The notes beneath the pieces were generated by a model, which worked only from the letters and a program-made list of their open reading frames with translations, made no database searches and was not told the DNA's origin. Of a DNA stretch of 64,000 bases, positions 14,651-29,500 are shown in pieces. Made by a program: the position numbers and the translations under genes. The number at the start of each line of letters is the position of its first letter. The first letter of the stretch is position 1. The stretch is from Eutreptiella sp. 'Long Island Sound 2002' (taxonomy: Eukaryota > Euglenozoa > Euglenophyceae > Eutreptiales > Eutreptiaceae), in the NCBI GenBank assembly GCA_964036045.1, contig OZ038400.1, positions 14,629,079 through 14,693,078 on the forward strand, written 5' to 3'.

Positions 14651-17600
14651 ACCACGCCCTGTAGTTGTGGTACACCCCCCCTACAAACTGGACCACGCCC
14701 TGAAGTTGTGGCACCCCCCCCCTACGGACTGGGCCACGCCCTGTAGTTCTGGTACACCCTCCCTACGGACTGGACCACGCCCTGTAGTTGTGGTACACCC
14801 CCCCTACGGACTGGACCACGCCCTGTAGTTCTGGTACACCCCCCCTACGGACTGGACCACGCCCTGTAGTTGTGGCACACCCCCCCTACAGACTGGACCA
14901 CGCCCTGTAGCTATGGTACACCCCCCCTACGGACTGGACCACGCCCTGTAGTTGTGGTACACCCCCCCTACAGACTGGACCACGCCCTGTAGTTGTGGTA
15001 CACCCCCCCTACGGACTGCACCACGCCCTGTAGTTGTGGTACACCCCCCCTACGGACCGGACCCAGCCCTGTAGTTGTGGTACACCCCCCCTACGGACTG
15101 GACCACGCCCTGTAGTTGTGGTACACCTCCCCTACAGACTGGACCACGGCCTGTAGTTCTGGTACACCCCCCCTACGGACTGGACCACGCCCTGTAGTTG
15201 TGGTACACCCCCCCTACGGACTGGACCACGCCCTGTAGTTGTGGTACACCCCCCCTATGGACTGGACCACGCCCTGTAGTTCTGGTACACCCCCCCCACG
15301 GACTGGACCACGCCCTGTAGTTCTGGTACACCCCCGCTACGGACTGGACCACGCCCTGTAGTTGTGGTACACCCCCCCTACAGACTGGACCACGCCCTGT
15401 AGTTCTGGTACACCCCCCCTACGGACCGGACCACGCCCTGTAGTTGTGGTACACCCCCCCTACGGACCGGACCCAGCTCTGTAGTTGTGGTACACCCCCC
15501 CTACGGACTGGACCACGCCCTTTAGTTGTGGTACACCCCCCCTACAGACTGGACCACGCCCTGTAGTTCTGGTACACCCCCCCTACAGACTGGACCCCGC
15601 CCTGTAGTGGTGGTACACCCCCCCTACGGACTCGACCCCGCCCTGTAGTTGTGGTACACCCCCCCTACGGACTGGACCACGCGGTGTAGTTTTGGTACAC
15701 CCCCCCTACGGACTGGACCACGCCCTGTAGTTCTGGTACACCCCCCCTACGGACTGGACCACGCCCTGTAGTTGTGGTACACCCCCCCTACGGACTGGAC
15801 CACGCCCTGTAGTTCTGGTACACCCCCCCTACGGACTGGACCACGCCCTGTAGTTGTGCTACACCCCCCCTACCGACTGGTCCACGCCCTGTAGTTCTGG
15901 TCCACCCCCCCTACGGACTGGATCACGCCCTGTGGTTCTGGTACACCCCCCCTACGGACTGGAACACGCCCTGTAGTTGTGGTACACCCCCCCTACGGAC
16001 TGCAACCCGCCCTGTAGTTGTGGTACACCCCCCCTACGGACTGGACCACGCCCTGTAGTTCTGGTACACCCCCCCTACGGACTGGACCATGCCCTGTAGT
16101 TGTGGTACACCCCCCCTACGTACTGGACCCCGCCCTGTAGTTGTGGTACACCCCCCCCACAGACTGGACCCCGCCCTGTAGTTGTGGCACCGCCCCCCTT
16201 CGGACTGGACCACGCCCTGTAGTTCTGGTACACCCCCCCTACGGACTGGACCACGCCCTGTAGTTGTGGTACGCGCCCCCTACGTACTGGACCACGCCCT
16301 GTAGTTGTGGTACATCCCCCCTACGGACTGGACCACGCCCTGTAGTTCTGGTATACCCCCCCTACGGACTGGACCACGCCCTCTAGTTCTTGTACACCCC
16401 CGCTACGGACTGGACCACGCCCTGTAGTTGTGGTACAACCCCCCCTACGGACTGGACCACGCCCTGTAGTTGTGGTACACCCCCCCTACGGACTGGACCA
16501 CGCCCTATAGTTCTGGTACACCCCCCCTACGGACTGGACCATGCCCTGTAGTTGTGGTACACCCCCCCTACGGACTGGACCACGCCCTGTAGTTGTGGTA
16601 CACGCCCCCTACGTACTGGACCACGCCCTGTAGTTGTGGTACACCCCCCCTACGGACTGGACCACGCCCTGTAGTTCTGGTACACCCCCCCTACGGACTG
16701 GACCACGCCCTCTAGTTCCTGTACACCCCCCCTATGGACTGGACCACGCCCTGTACTTGTGGTACACCCCCCCCTACGGACTGGACCACGCCCTGTAGTT
16801 GGGGTACACCCCCCCTACGGACTGGACCACGCCCTATAGTTCTGGTACACCCCCCCTACGGACTGGACCATGCCCTGTAGTTGTGGTACACCCCCCCCAC
16901 AGACTGGACCCCGCCCTGTAGTTGTGGCACCGCCCCCCTTCGGACTGGACCACGCCCTGTAGTTCTGGTACACCCCCCCCACGGACTGGGCCACGCCCTG
17001 TAGTTGTGGTACACGCCCCCTACGTACTGGACCACGCCCTGTAGTTGTGGTACACCCCCCCTACGGACTGGACCACGCCCTGTAGTTCTCGTACACCCCC
17101 CCTACGGACTGGACCACGCCCTCCAGTTCTTGTACATCCCCCCTACGGACTGGACCACGCCCTGTAGTTGTGGTACACCCCCCCCTACGGACTGGACCAC
17201 GCCCTGTAGTTGTGGTACACCCCCCCTACGGACTGGACCACGCCCTATAGTTCTGGTACACCCCCCCTACGGACTGGACCATGCCCTGTAGTTGTGGTAC
17301 ACCCCCCGTACAGACTGGACCCCGCCCTGTAGTTGTGGCACAGCCCCCCTTCGGACTGGACCACGCCCTGTAGTTCTTGTACACCCCCCCTACGGACTGG
17401 ACCACACCCTGTAGTTGTGGTACACCCCCCCTACGTACTGGACCCCGCCCTGTAGTTGTGGTACACCCCCCCTACGGACTGCACCACGCCCTGTAGTTCT
17501 GGTACACCCCCCCTACGGACCGGACCACGCCCTGTAGTTGTGGTAAACCCCCCCTACGGACTGGACCCCGCCCTGTAGTTGTGGCACACCCCCCCTACGG

Positions 17601-18119
17601 ACTGGACCACGCCCTGTAGTTCTGGTACACCCCCCCTACGGACTGGACCACGCCCTGTAGTTGTGGTACACCCCCCCTACGGACTGGACCACGCCCTGTA
17701 GTTGCGGTGCACCTCCCCTACGGACTGGACCACGCCCTGTAGTTCTAGTACACCCCGCCGACGGCCTGGACCACGCCCTGTAGTTGTGGTACACCCCCCC
17801 TACGGACTGGACCACGCCCTGTAGTTGTGGTACACCCCCCCTACGGACTGGACCACGCCCTGTAGTTCTGGTACACCCCCCCTACAGACTGGAACACGCC
17901 CTGTAGTTGTGGTACATCCCCCCTACGGACCGGACCACGCCCTGTAGTTGTGGTACACCCCCCCTTACGCACTGGACCACGCCCTGTAGTTGTGGTACCC
18001 AACCCCTACATACTGGACCACGCCCTGTAGTTGTGGTACACGCCCCCTACGGACTGGACCACGCCCTGTAGTTGTGGTACACCCCCCCTACGGACTGGAC
18101 CACGCCCCGTAGTTGTGGT

Positions 18120-21100
18120 ACACCCCCCCTACAGACTCGACCACGCCCTGTAGTTCTGGTACACCCCCCCTACTCACTGCACCACGCCCTGTAGTTGTGG
18201 TACACCCCCCCTACGGACTGGACCACGCCCTGTAGTTGTGGTACACCCCGCTACGGACTGCAACCCGCCGTGTAGTTGTGGTACACCCCCCCTACGGACT
18301 GCAACCCGCCCTGTAGTTCTGGTACACCCCCCCTACATACTGGACCACGCCCTGTAGTTGTGGTACACCCCCCCTACGTACTGGACCACGCCCTGTAGTT
18401 GTGGTACACCCCCCCCTACGGACTGGACCACGCCCTGTAGTTGTGGTACACCCCCCCTACGGACTGGACCCCGCCCTGTAGTTGTGGTACACCCCCCCTA
18501 CGTACTGAACCACGCCCTGTAGTTCTGGTACACCCCCCCTACGGACTGGACCACGCCCTGTAGCTGTGGTACACCCCCCCCCTACGGACCGGACCACGCC
18601 CTGTAGTTGTGGTACACCACCCCTACGTACTGGACCACGCCCTGTAGCTGTGGTACACCCCCCCTACGGACTGGACCACGCCCTGTAGTTGTGGTACACC
18701 CCCCGTACGGACTGGACCACGCCCTGTAGTTCTGGTACACCCCCCCTACGGACTGGACCACGCCCTGTAATTGTGGTACACCCGCTCTAAAGACCGGACC
18801 GCGCCCTGTAGTTGTGGTACAGCCTCCCTACGGACTGGACCCCCCCGTGTAGTTGTGGTACACCCCCCCTACGGACTGGACCACGCCCTGTAGTTGTGGT
18901 ACAGACCCCCTACGGACTGGACCCCGCCCTGTAGTTCTGGTACACCCCCCCTAAGGACCGGCCCACGCCCTGTAGTTGTGGTACACCCCCCCTACGGACT
19001 GGACCCCGCCCTCTAGTTCTGGTACACCCCACCTACGGACCGGACCACACCCTGTAGTTGTGGTACACCCCCCCTACGGACTGGGCCACGCCCTGTAGTT
19101 CTGGTACACCCCCCCTACGGACTGGACCCCGCCCTGTAGTTGTGGTACACCCCCCCTACGGACTGGACCACGCCCTGTAGTTGTGGTACACCCCCCCTAC
19201 GGACTGGACCCCGCCCTGTAGTTGTGGTACAACCCCCCTACGGACTGGACCACGCCCTGTAGTTGTGGTACACCCCCCCTACGGACTGGACCATGCCCTG
19301 TAGTTGTGGTACACCCCCCCTCCGGACTGGACCACGCCCTGTAGTTGCGGTACACCCCCCCTACGGACTGGACCACGCCCTGTAGTTGTGGTACACCCCC
19401 CTACGGACCGGACCACGCCCTGTAGTTGGGGTACACCCCCCCTACGCACTTGACCACGCCCTGTAGTTGTGCTACCCCCCCCCCCACATACTGGACCACG
19501 CCCTGTAGTTGTGGTACACCCCCCCTACGGACTGGACCACGCCCTGTAGTTGTGGTACAACCCCCCTACGGACTGGACTACGCCCTGTAGTTGCGGTACA
19601 CCCCCCCTACGGACTGGACCACGCCCTGTAGTTCTGGTACACCCCCCCCTACGGACTGGACCACGCCCTGTAGTTGTGACACACCCCCCCTATGGACTGG
19701 ACCACGCCCTGTAGTTCTGGTACACCCCCCCTACGGACTGGACCACGCCCTGTAGTTGTGGTAAACCCCCCCTACGCACTGGACCACGCCCCGTCGTTGT
19801 GGTACACCCCCCCTACAGACTGGACCACGCCCTGTAGTTGTGGTACACCCCCTCTACAGGCTGGACCACGCCCTGTAGTTGCGGTACACCCCCCCTACGG
19901 ACTGGACCACGCCCTGTAGTTGTGGTACACCCCCCCTACGGACCGGACCACGCCCTGTAGTTGTGGTACACCCCCCCTACGCACTGGACCCCGCCCTGTA
20001 GCTGTGGTACACCCCCCCTACGGACTTGACCACGCCCTGTAGTTGTGGTACACCCCCCCTACGGACTGGACCCCGCCCTGTAGTTGTGGTACAACCCCCC
20101 TACGGACTGGACCACGCCCTGTAGTTGTGGTACACCCCCCCTACGGACTGGACCATGCCCTGTAGTTGTGGTACACCCCCCCTACGGACTGGACCCCGCC
20201 CTGTAGTTGTGGTACAACCCCCCTACGGACTGGACCACGCCCTGTAGTTGTGGTACACCCCCCCTACGGACTGGACCACGCCCTGTAGTTGTGGTACAAC
20301 CCCCCTACGGACTGGACCACGCCCTGTAGTTGTGGTACACCCCCCCTACGGATTGCACCATGCCCTGTAGTTGTGGTACACCCCCCCTACGGACTGCACC
20401 ACGCCCAGTAGTTGTGGTACAACCCCCCTACGGACTGGACCACGCCCTGTAGTTGTGGTACACCCCCCCTACGGACTGGACCACGCCCTGTACTTCTGGT
20501 ACACCCCCCCTACGGACTGGACCACGCCCTGTAGTTGTGGCACACCCCCCCTATGGACTGGACCACGCCCTGTAGTTGTGGTACACCCCCCCTACGGACT
20601 GGACCACGCCCTATAGTTCTGGTACACCCCCTCTACGGACCGGACCACGCCCTGTAGTTGTGGTACACCCCACCTACGGACTGGACCCCGCCCTGTAGTT
20701 CTGGTACACCCCCCTACGGACTGGACCCCGCCCTGTAGTTCTGGTACACCCCCCCTACGGACTGGGCCACGCCCCGTAGTTGTGGTACACCCCCCCTACA
20801 GACTCGACCACGCCCTGTAGTTCTGGTACACCCCCCCTACTCACTGCACCACGCCCTGTAGTTGTGGTACACCCCCCCTACGGACTGGACCACGCCCTGT
20901 AGTTGTGGTACACCCCGCTACGGACTGCAACCCGCCGTGTAGTTGTGGTACACCCCCCCTACGGACTGCAACCCGCCCTGTAGTTCTGGTACACCCCCCC
21001 TACATACTGGACCACGCCCTGTAGTTGTGGTACACCCCCCCTACGTACTGGACCACGCCCTGTAGTTGTGGTACACCCCCCCCTACGGACTGGACCACGC

Positions 21101-24100
21101 CCTGTAGTTGTGGTACACCCCCCCTACGGACTGGACCCCGCCCTGTAGTTGTGGTACACCCCCCCTACGTACTGAACCACGCCCTGTAGTTCTGGTACAC
21201 CCCCCCTACGGACTGGACCACGCCCTGTAGCTGTGGTACACCCCCCCCCTACGGACCGGACCACGCCCTGTAGTTGTGGTACACCACCCCTACGTACTGG
21301 ACCACGCCCTGTAGCTGTGGTACACCCCCCCTACGGACTGGACCACGCCCTGTAGTTGTGGTACACCCCCCGTACGGACTGGACCACGCCCTGTAGTTCT
21401 GGTACACCCCCCCTACGGACTGGACCACGCCCTGTAATTGTGGTACACCCGCTCTAAAGACCGGACCGCGCCCTGTAGTTGTGGTACAGCCTCCCTACGG
21501 ACTGGACCCCCCCGTGTAGTTGTGGTACACCCCCCCTACGGACTGGACCACGCCCTGTAGTTGTGGTACAGACCCCCTACGGACTGGACCCCGCCCTGTA
21601 GTTCTGGTACACCCCCCCTAAGGACCGGCCCACGCCCTGTAGTTGTGGTACACCCCCCCTACGGACTGGACCCCGCCCTCTAGTTCTGGTACACCCCACC
21701 TACGGACCGGACCACACCCTGTAGTTGTGGTACACCCCCCCTACGGACTGGGCCACGCCCTGTAGTTCTGGTACACCCCCCCTACGGACTGGACCCCGCC
21801 CTGTAGTTGTGGTACACCCCCCCTACGGACTGGACCACGCCCTGTAGTTGTGGTACACCCCCCCTACGGACTGGACCCCGCCCTGTAGTTGTGGTACAAC
21901 CCCCCTACGGACTGGACCACGCCCTGTAGTTGTGGTACACCCCCCCTACGGACTGGACCATGCCCTGTAGTTGTGGTACACCCCCCCTCCGGACTGGACC
22001 CCGCCCTGTAGTTGTGGTACAACCCCCCTACGGACTGGACCACGCCCTGTAGTTGTGGTACACCCCCCCTACGGACTGGACCCCGCCCTGTAGTTGTGGT
22101 ACAACCCCCCTACGGACTGGACCACGCCCTGTAGTTGTGGTACACCCCCCCTACGGACTGGACCATGCCCTGTAGTTGTGGTACACCCCCCCTACGGACT
22201 GGACCCCGCCCTGTAGTTGTGGTACAACCCCCCTACGGACTGGACCACGCCCTGTAGTTGTGGTACACCCCCCCTACGGACTGGACCACGCCCTGTAGTT
22301 CTGGTACACCCCCCCTACGGACTGGACCACGCCCTGTAGTTGTGGCACCCCCCCCCTATGGACTGGACCACGCCCTGTAGTTCTGGTACACCCCCCCTAC
22401 GGACTGGACCACGCCCTGTAGTTGTGGCACACCCCCCCTATGGACTGGGCCACGCCCTGTCGTTGTGGTACACCCCCCTTACGGACTGGACCACGCCCTG
22501 TAGTTGTGGTACACCCCCCCTACGCACTGGACCACGCCCTGTCGTTGTGGTACACCCCCCCTACAGACTGGACCACGCCCTGTAGTTCTGGTACACCCCC
22601 CCTACAGACTGGACCACGCCCTGTAGTTGCGGTACACCCCCCCTACGGACTGGACCACGCCCTGTAGTTGTGGTACACCCCCCTACGGACCGGACCACGC
22701 CCTGTAGTTGGGGTACACCCCCCCTACGCACTTGACCACGCCCTGTAGTTGTGCTACCCCCCCCCCCCACATACTGGACCACGCCCTGTAGTTGTGGTAC
22801 ACCCCCCCTACGGACTGGACCACGCCCTGTAGTTGTGGTACAACCCCCCTACGGACTGGACTACGCCCTGTAGTTGCGGTACACCCCCCCTACGGACTGG
22901 ACCACGCCCTGTAGTTCTGGTACACCCCCCCCTACGGACTGGACCACGCCCTGTAGTTGTGACACACCCCCCCTATGGACTGGACCACGCCCTGTAGTTC
23001 TGGTACACCCCCCCTACGGACTGGACCACGCCCTGTAGTTGTGGTAAACCCCCCCTACGCACTGGACCACGCCCCGTCGTTGTGGTACACCCCCCCTACA
23101 GACTGGACCACGCCCTGTAGTTGTGGTACACCCCCTCTACAGGCTGGACCACGCCCTGTAGTTGCGGTACACCCCCCCTACGGACTGGACCACGCCCTGT
23201 AGTTGTGGTACACCCCCCCTACGGACCGGACCACGCCCTGTAGTTGTGGTACACCCCCCCTACGCACTGGACCCCGCCCTGTAGCTGTGGTACACCCCCC
23301 CTACGGACTTGACCACGCCCTGTAGTTGTGGTACACCCCCCCTACGGACTGGACCCCGCCCTGTAGTTGTGGTACAACCCCCCTACGGACTGGACCACGC
23401 CCTGTAGTTGTGGTACACCCCCCCTACGGACTGGACCATGCCCTGTAGTTGTGGTACACCCCCCCTACGGACTGGACCCCGCCCTGTAGTTGTGGTACAA
23501 CCCCCCTACGGACTGGACCACGCCCTGTAGTTGTGGTACACCCCCCCTACGGACTGGACCACGCCCTGTAGTTGTGGTACAACCCCCCTACGGACTGGAC
23601 CACGCCCTGTAGTTGTGGTACACCCCCCCTACGGATTGCACCATGCCCTGTAGTTGTGGTACACCCCCCCTACGGACTGCACCACGCCCAGTAGTTGTGG
23701 TACAACCCCCCTACGGACTGGACCACGCCCTGTAGTTGTGGTACACCCCCCCTACGGACTGGACCACGCCCTGTACTTCTGGTACACCCCCCCTACGGAC
23801 TGGACCACGCCCTGTAGTTGTGGCACACCCCCCCTATGGACTGGACCACGCCCTGTAGTTGTGGTACACCCCCCCTACGGACTGGACCACGCCCTATAGT
23901 TCTGGTACACCCCCTCTACGGACCGGACCACGCCCTGTAGTTGTGGTACACCCCACCTACGGACTGGACCCCGCCCTGTAGTTCTGGTACACCCCCCTAC
24001 GGACTGGACCCCGCCCTGTAGTTCTGGTACACCCCCCCTACGGACTGGGCCACGCCCTGTATTTGTGGTACACCCCCCCTACGGACTGGACCACGCCCTG

Positions 24101-25010
24101 TAGTTGTGGTACAGCCCCCCTACGGACTGGGCCACGCCCCGTAGTTGTGGTACACCCCCCATACGGACTGGACCCCACCCTGTAGTTGTGGTACACCCCC
24201 CCTACGGACTGGACCAGCCCCTGTAGTTGTGGTACACCCCCCCTACGGACTGGACCCCGCCCTGTAGTTGTGGTACAACCCCCCTACGGACTGGACCACG
24301 CCCTGTAGTTGTGGTACACCCCCCCTACGGACTGGACCACGCCCTGTAGTTCTGGTACACCCCCCCCTACAGACTGGACCACGCCCTGTAGTTCTGGTAC
24401 ACCCCCCCTACAGACTGGACCACGCCCTGTAGTTGCGGTACACCCCCCCTACGGACTGGCTCACGCCCTGTAGTTGTGGTACACCCCCCTACGGACCGGA
24501 CCACGCCCTGTAGTTGTGGTACACCCCCCCTACGCACTTGACCACGCCCTGTAGTTGTGGTACCCCCCCCCCACATACTGGACCACGCCCTGTAGTTGTG
24601 GTACACCCCCCCTACGGACTGGACCACGCCCTGTAGTTGTGGTACAACCCCCCTACGGACTGGACTACGCCCTGTAGTTGCGGTACACCCCCCCTACGGA
24701 CTGGACCACGCCCTGTAGTTCTGGTACACCCCCCCCTACGGACTGGACCACGCCCCGTAGTTGTGACACACCCCCCCTATGGACTGGACCACGCCCTGTA
24801 GTTCTGGTACACCCCCCCTACGGACTGGACCACGCCCTGTAGTTGTGGTAAACCCCCCCTACGCACCGGACCACGCCCCGTCGTTGTGGTACACCCCCCC
24901 TACAGACTGGACCACGCCCTGTAGTTGTGGTACACCCCCTCTACAGGCTGGACCACGCCCTGTAGTTGCGGTACACCCCCCCTACGGACTGGACCACGCC
25001 CTGTAGTTGT
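18120..25010. repeat. Higher-order repeat, 2,667/3,283 bp, with a third partial copy
   Basis: The variant with ACAGACTCGA (18,131 and 20,798) and the very unusual CCCGCTCTAA unit (18,781 and 21,448) are 2,667 bp apart. Farther right the offset is about 3,283 bp: ACTTGACCAC at 19,448 and 22,730, and the TATGGACTGG block at 19,692 and 22,975. A block near 24,779 repeats the 22,975 block at 1,804 bp (44 units). About 615 bp, or 15 units, separate the two main offsets. Confidence 0.85.
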
Positions 25011-26559
25011 GGTACACCCCCCCTACGGACCGGACCACGCCCTGTACTTGTGGTACACCCCCCCTACGCACTGGACCCCGCCCTGTAGTTGTGGTACACC
25101 CCCCCTACGGACTGGACCACGCCCTGTAGTTGTGGTACACCCCCCCTACGGACTGGACCAAGCCCTGTAGTTGTGGTACACCCCCCCTACGCACTGGACC
25201 ACGCCCTGTAGTTGTGGTACACCCCCCCTACAAACTGGACCACGCCCTATAGTTGTGGTACACCCCCCCGACCGACTGGACCACGCCCTGTAGTTGTGGT
25301 ACACCATCCCTACGGACTGGACCACGCCCTGTAGTTGTGGTACACCCCCCCTACTCACTGCACCACACCCTGTAGTTGTGGTACACCCCCCGCTACGGAC
25401 TGGACCACGCCCTGTAGTTGTGGTACACCCCCGCTACCGACTGGACCACGCCCTGTAGTTGTGGTACACCCCCCCTACGGACTGGAACCCGCCCTGTAGT
25501 TGTTGTACACCCCCCCTACGGAGTGGACCCCGCCTTGTAGTTGTGGTACACCCCCCCTGCGGACTGGAACCCGCCCTGTAGTTCTGGTACACCCCCCCCC
25601 TACGCCCTGCACCACACCAGGTAGTTGTGGCACACACCCCCTACACACTGCACCACGCCCTGTAGTTGTGGTACACCCCCCCTACGGACTGGACCCCGCC
25701 CTGTAGTTCTGGTACATCCCCCTTAGTACTGGACCACGCCCTGTAGCTGTGGTACACCCCCCCTACGGACCGGACGCGGCCCTGTAGTTGTGGTACAACC
25801 CCCCTACGGACTGGACCACGCCCTGTAGTTGTGGTACACCCCCCCTACGGACTGGACCACACCCTGTAGTTCTGGTACACCCCCCCCACGGACTGGACCA
25901 CGCCCTGTAGTTGTGGTACACCCCCCCTATGGACTGGACCACGCCCTGTAGTTCTGGTACATCCCCCCTACGGACAGGACCACGCCCTGTAGTTCTGGTA
26001 CACCCCCTCTACGGACCGGACCACGCCCTGTAGTTGTGGTACACCCCCCCTACGCACTGGACCCCGCCCTGTAGTTCTGGTACACCCCCCCTACGGACTG
26101 GACCCCGCCCTGTAGTCCTGGTACACCCCCCCTACGGACTGGACCACGCCCTGTAGTTGTGGTACACCCCCCCTACGGACTGTACCCCGCCCCGTAGTTG
26201 TGGTACACCCCCGGCCACGCCCTGTAGTTCTGGTACACCCCCCCTACGGACTGGACCACGCCCTGTAGTTGTGGTACACCGCCCCTACGGACTGTACCCC
26301 GCCCTGTAGTTGTGGTACACCCCCCCTACGGACTGGGCCACGCCCTGTAGTTTTGGTACACCCCCCCTACGGACTGGACCCCGCCCTGTAGTTGTGGTAC
26401 AACCCCCCTACGTACTGGACCACGCCCTGTAGGTGTGGTACACCCCCCTACGGACTGGACCACGCCCTCTAGTTGTGGTACACCCCCCCTACGGACTGGA
26501 CCCCGCCCTGTAGTTCTGGTACAACCCCCCTACGGACTGGACCACGCCCTGTAGTTGTG

Positions 26560-29500
26560 GTACACCCCCCCTACGGACTGGACCACGCCCTGTAGTTCTG
26601 GTACACCCCCCCTACGGACTGGACCACGCCCTGTAGTTGTGGCACACCCCCCCTATGGACTGGACCACGCCCTGTAGTTCTGGTCCACCCCCCCTACGGA
26701 CTGGACCACGCCCTGTAGTTCTGGTACACCCGCCCTACGCACTGGACCACGCCCTGTCGTTGTGGTACACCCCCCCTACAGACTGGACCAGGCCCTGTAG
26801 TTGTGGTACACCCCCCCTACAGACTGGACCACGCCCTGTAGTTGCGGTACACCCCTCCTACGGACCGGACCACGCCCTGTAGTTGTGGTACACCCGCCCT
26901 TACGCACTGGACCACGCCCTGTAGTTGTGGTACCCCCCCCCGACCGACTGCACCACGCCCTGTAGTTGTGGTACACCCCCCCTACGGACTGGACCACGCC
27001 CTGTTGTTGTGGTACACCCCCCGCTACGGACTGGACCACGCCCTGTAGTCGTGGTACACCCCCGCTACGGACTGGAACCCGCCGTTTAGTTGTGGTACAC
27101 CCCCCCTACGGACTGGACCCCGCCCTGTAGTTGTGGTACACCCCCCCTGCGGACTGGAACCCGCCCTGTAGTTGTGGTACACCCCCCCTACGGACTGGAC
27201 CACGCACTGTAGCTGTGGTACACCCCCCCTACAGACTGGACCACGCACTGTAGTTGTGGTACACCCCCCATACGTACTGGACCCCGCCCTGTAGTTGTGG
27301 TACACCCCCCCTACGGACTGGACCACGCCCTGTAGTCGTGGTACACCCCCCCTACGGACTGGAGCACGCCCTGTAGTTGTGGTACACCCCCCCTACGGAC
27401 TGGACCACGCCCTGTAGTTGTGGTACACCCCCCCTACGGACTGGACCACGCCCTGTAGTCGTGGTACACCCCCCCTACGGACCGGACGCCGCCCTGTAGT
27501 TGTGGTACAACCCCCTACGGACTGGACCACGCACTGTAGTTGTGGTACACCCCCCCTACAGACTGGACCACGCCCTGTAGTTGCGGTACACCCCCCCTAC
27601 GGACCGGACCACGCCCTGTAGTTGTGGTACACCCCCCCTTACGCACTGGACCACGCCCTGTAGTTGTGGTACCCCCCCCCGACCGACTGCACCACGCCCT
27701 GTAGTTGTGGTACACCCCCGCTACGGACTGGACCACGCCCTGTAGTCGTGGTACACTCCCGCTACGGACTGGAACCCGCCGTTTAGTTGTGGTACACCCC
27801 CCCTACGGACTGGACCCCGCCCTGTAGTTGTGGTACACCCCCCCTGCGGACTGGAACCCGCCCTGTAGTTGTGGTACACCCCCCCTACGGACTGGAACCC
27901 GCCCTGTAGCTGTGGTACACCCCCCCTACAGACTGGACCACGCCCTGTAGTTGTGGTACACCCCCCATACGTACTGGACCCCGCCCTGTAGTCGTGGTAC
28001 ACCCCCCCTACGGACTGGACCACGCCCTGTATTTGTGGTACACCCCCCCTACGGACTGGACCACGCCCTGTAGTTGTGGTACACCCCCCCTACGGACTGG
28101 ACCACGCCCTGTAGTCGTGGTACACCCCCCCTACGGACCGGACGCCGCCCTGTAGTTGTGGTACACCCCCCCTACGGACTGGACCACGCCCTGTAGTTGT
28201 GGTACACCCCCCCTACGGACCGGACCACGCCCTGTAGTTGTGGTACCCCCCCCCCCTACGGACTGGACCACGCCCTGTAGTTGTGGTACACCCCCCCTAC
28301 GTACTGGACCACGCCCTGTAGCTGTGGTACACCCCCCCTACAGACTGGACCACGCCCTGTAGTTGTGGTACACCCCCCCTACGGACTGGACCACGCCCTG
28401 TAGTTGTGGTACACCCCCGCTACGGACTGGAACCCGCCGTTTAGTTGTTGTACACCCCCCCTACGGACTGGACCCCGCCTTGTAGTTGTGGTACACCCCC
28501 CCTGCGGACTGGAACCCGCCCTGTAGTTGTGGTACACCCCCCCTACGCCCTGCACCACACCAGGTAGTTGTGGCACACCCTGCCTACACACTGCACCACG
28601 CCCTGTAGTTGTGGTACACCCCCCCTACGGACTGGACCCCGCCCTGTAGTGGTGGTACACCCCCCCTACGCACTGGACCACGCCCTGTAGTTGTGGTACA
28701 GCCCCCCTGCAGACTGGACCACGCCCTGTAGTTGTGGTACACCCCCCCTACGGACTGGACCACGCCCTGTAGTTGTGGTACACCCCCGCTACGGACTGGA
28801 ACCCGCCGTTTAGTTGTTGTACACCCCCCCTACGGACTGGACCCCGCCTTGTAGTTGTGGTACACCCCCCCTGCGGACTGGAACCCGCCCTGTAGTTGTG
28901 GTACACCCCCCCTACGCCCTGCACCACACCAGGTAGTTGTGGCACACCCTGCCTACACACTGCACCACGCCCTGTAGTTGTGGTACACCCCCCCTACGGA
29001 CTGGACCCCGCCCTGTAGTTCTGGTACACCCCCCCTACGGACTGGACCCCGCCCTGTAGTTGTGGTACACCCCCCCTACGTACTGGACCACGCCCTGTAG
29101 TTCTGGTACACTTCCCCTACGGACTGGACCTTGCCCTGTAGTTGTGGTACACCCCCCCTATGGACTGGACCACGCCCTGTAGTTCTGGTACACCCCCTCT
29201 ACGGACTGGACCACGCCCTGTAGTTCTGGTACACCCCCCCTACGGACTGGACCCCGCCCTGTAGTTCTGGTACACCCCCCCTACGGACTGGACCCCGCCC
29301 TGTAGTTCTGGTTCACCCCCCCTACGGACTGGACCACGCCCTGTAGTTGTGGTACACCCCCCCTACGGACTGGACCACGCCCTGTAGTTCTGGTACACCC
29401 CCCCTACGGACTGGACCACGCCCTGTAGTCGTGGTACACCCCCCCTACGTACTGGACCACGCCCTGTAGTTGTGGTACACCCCGCCTACGGACTGGACCC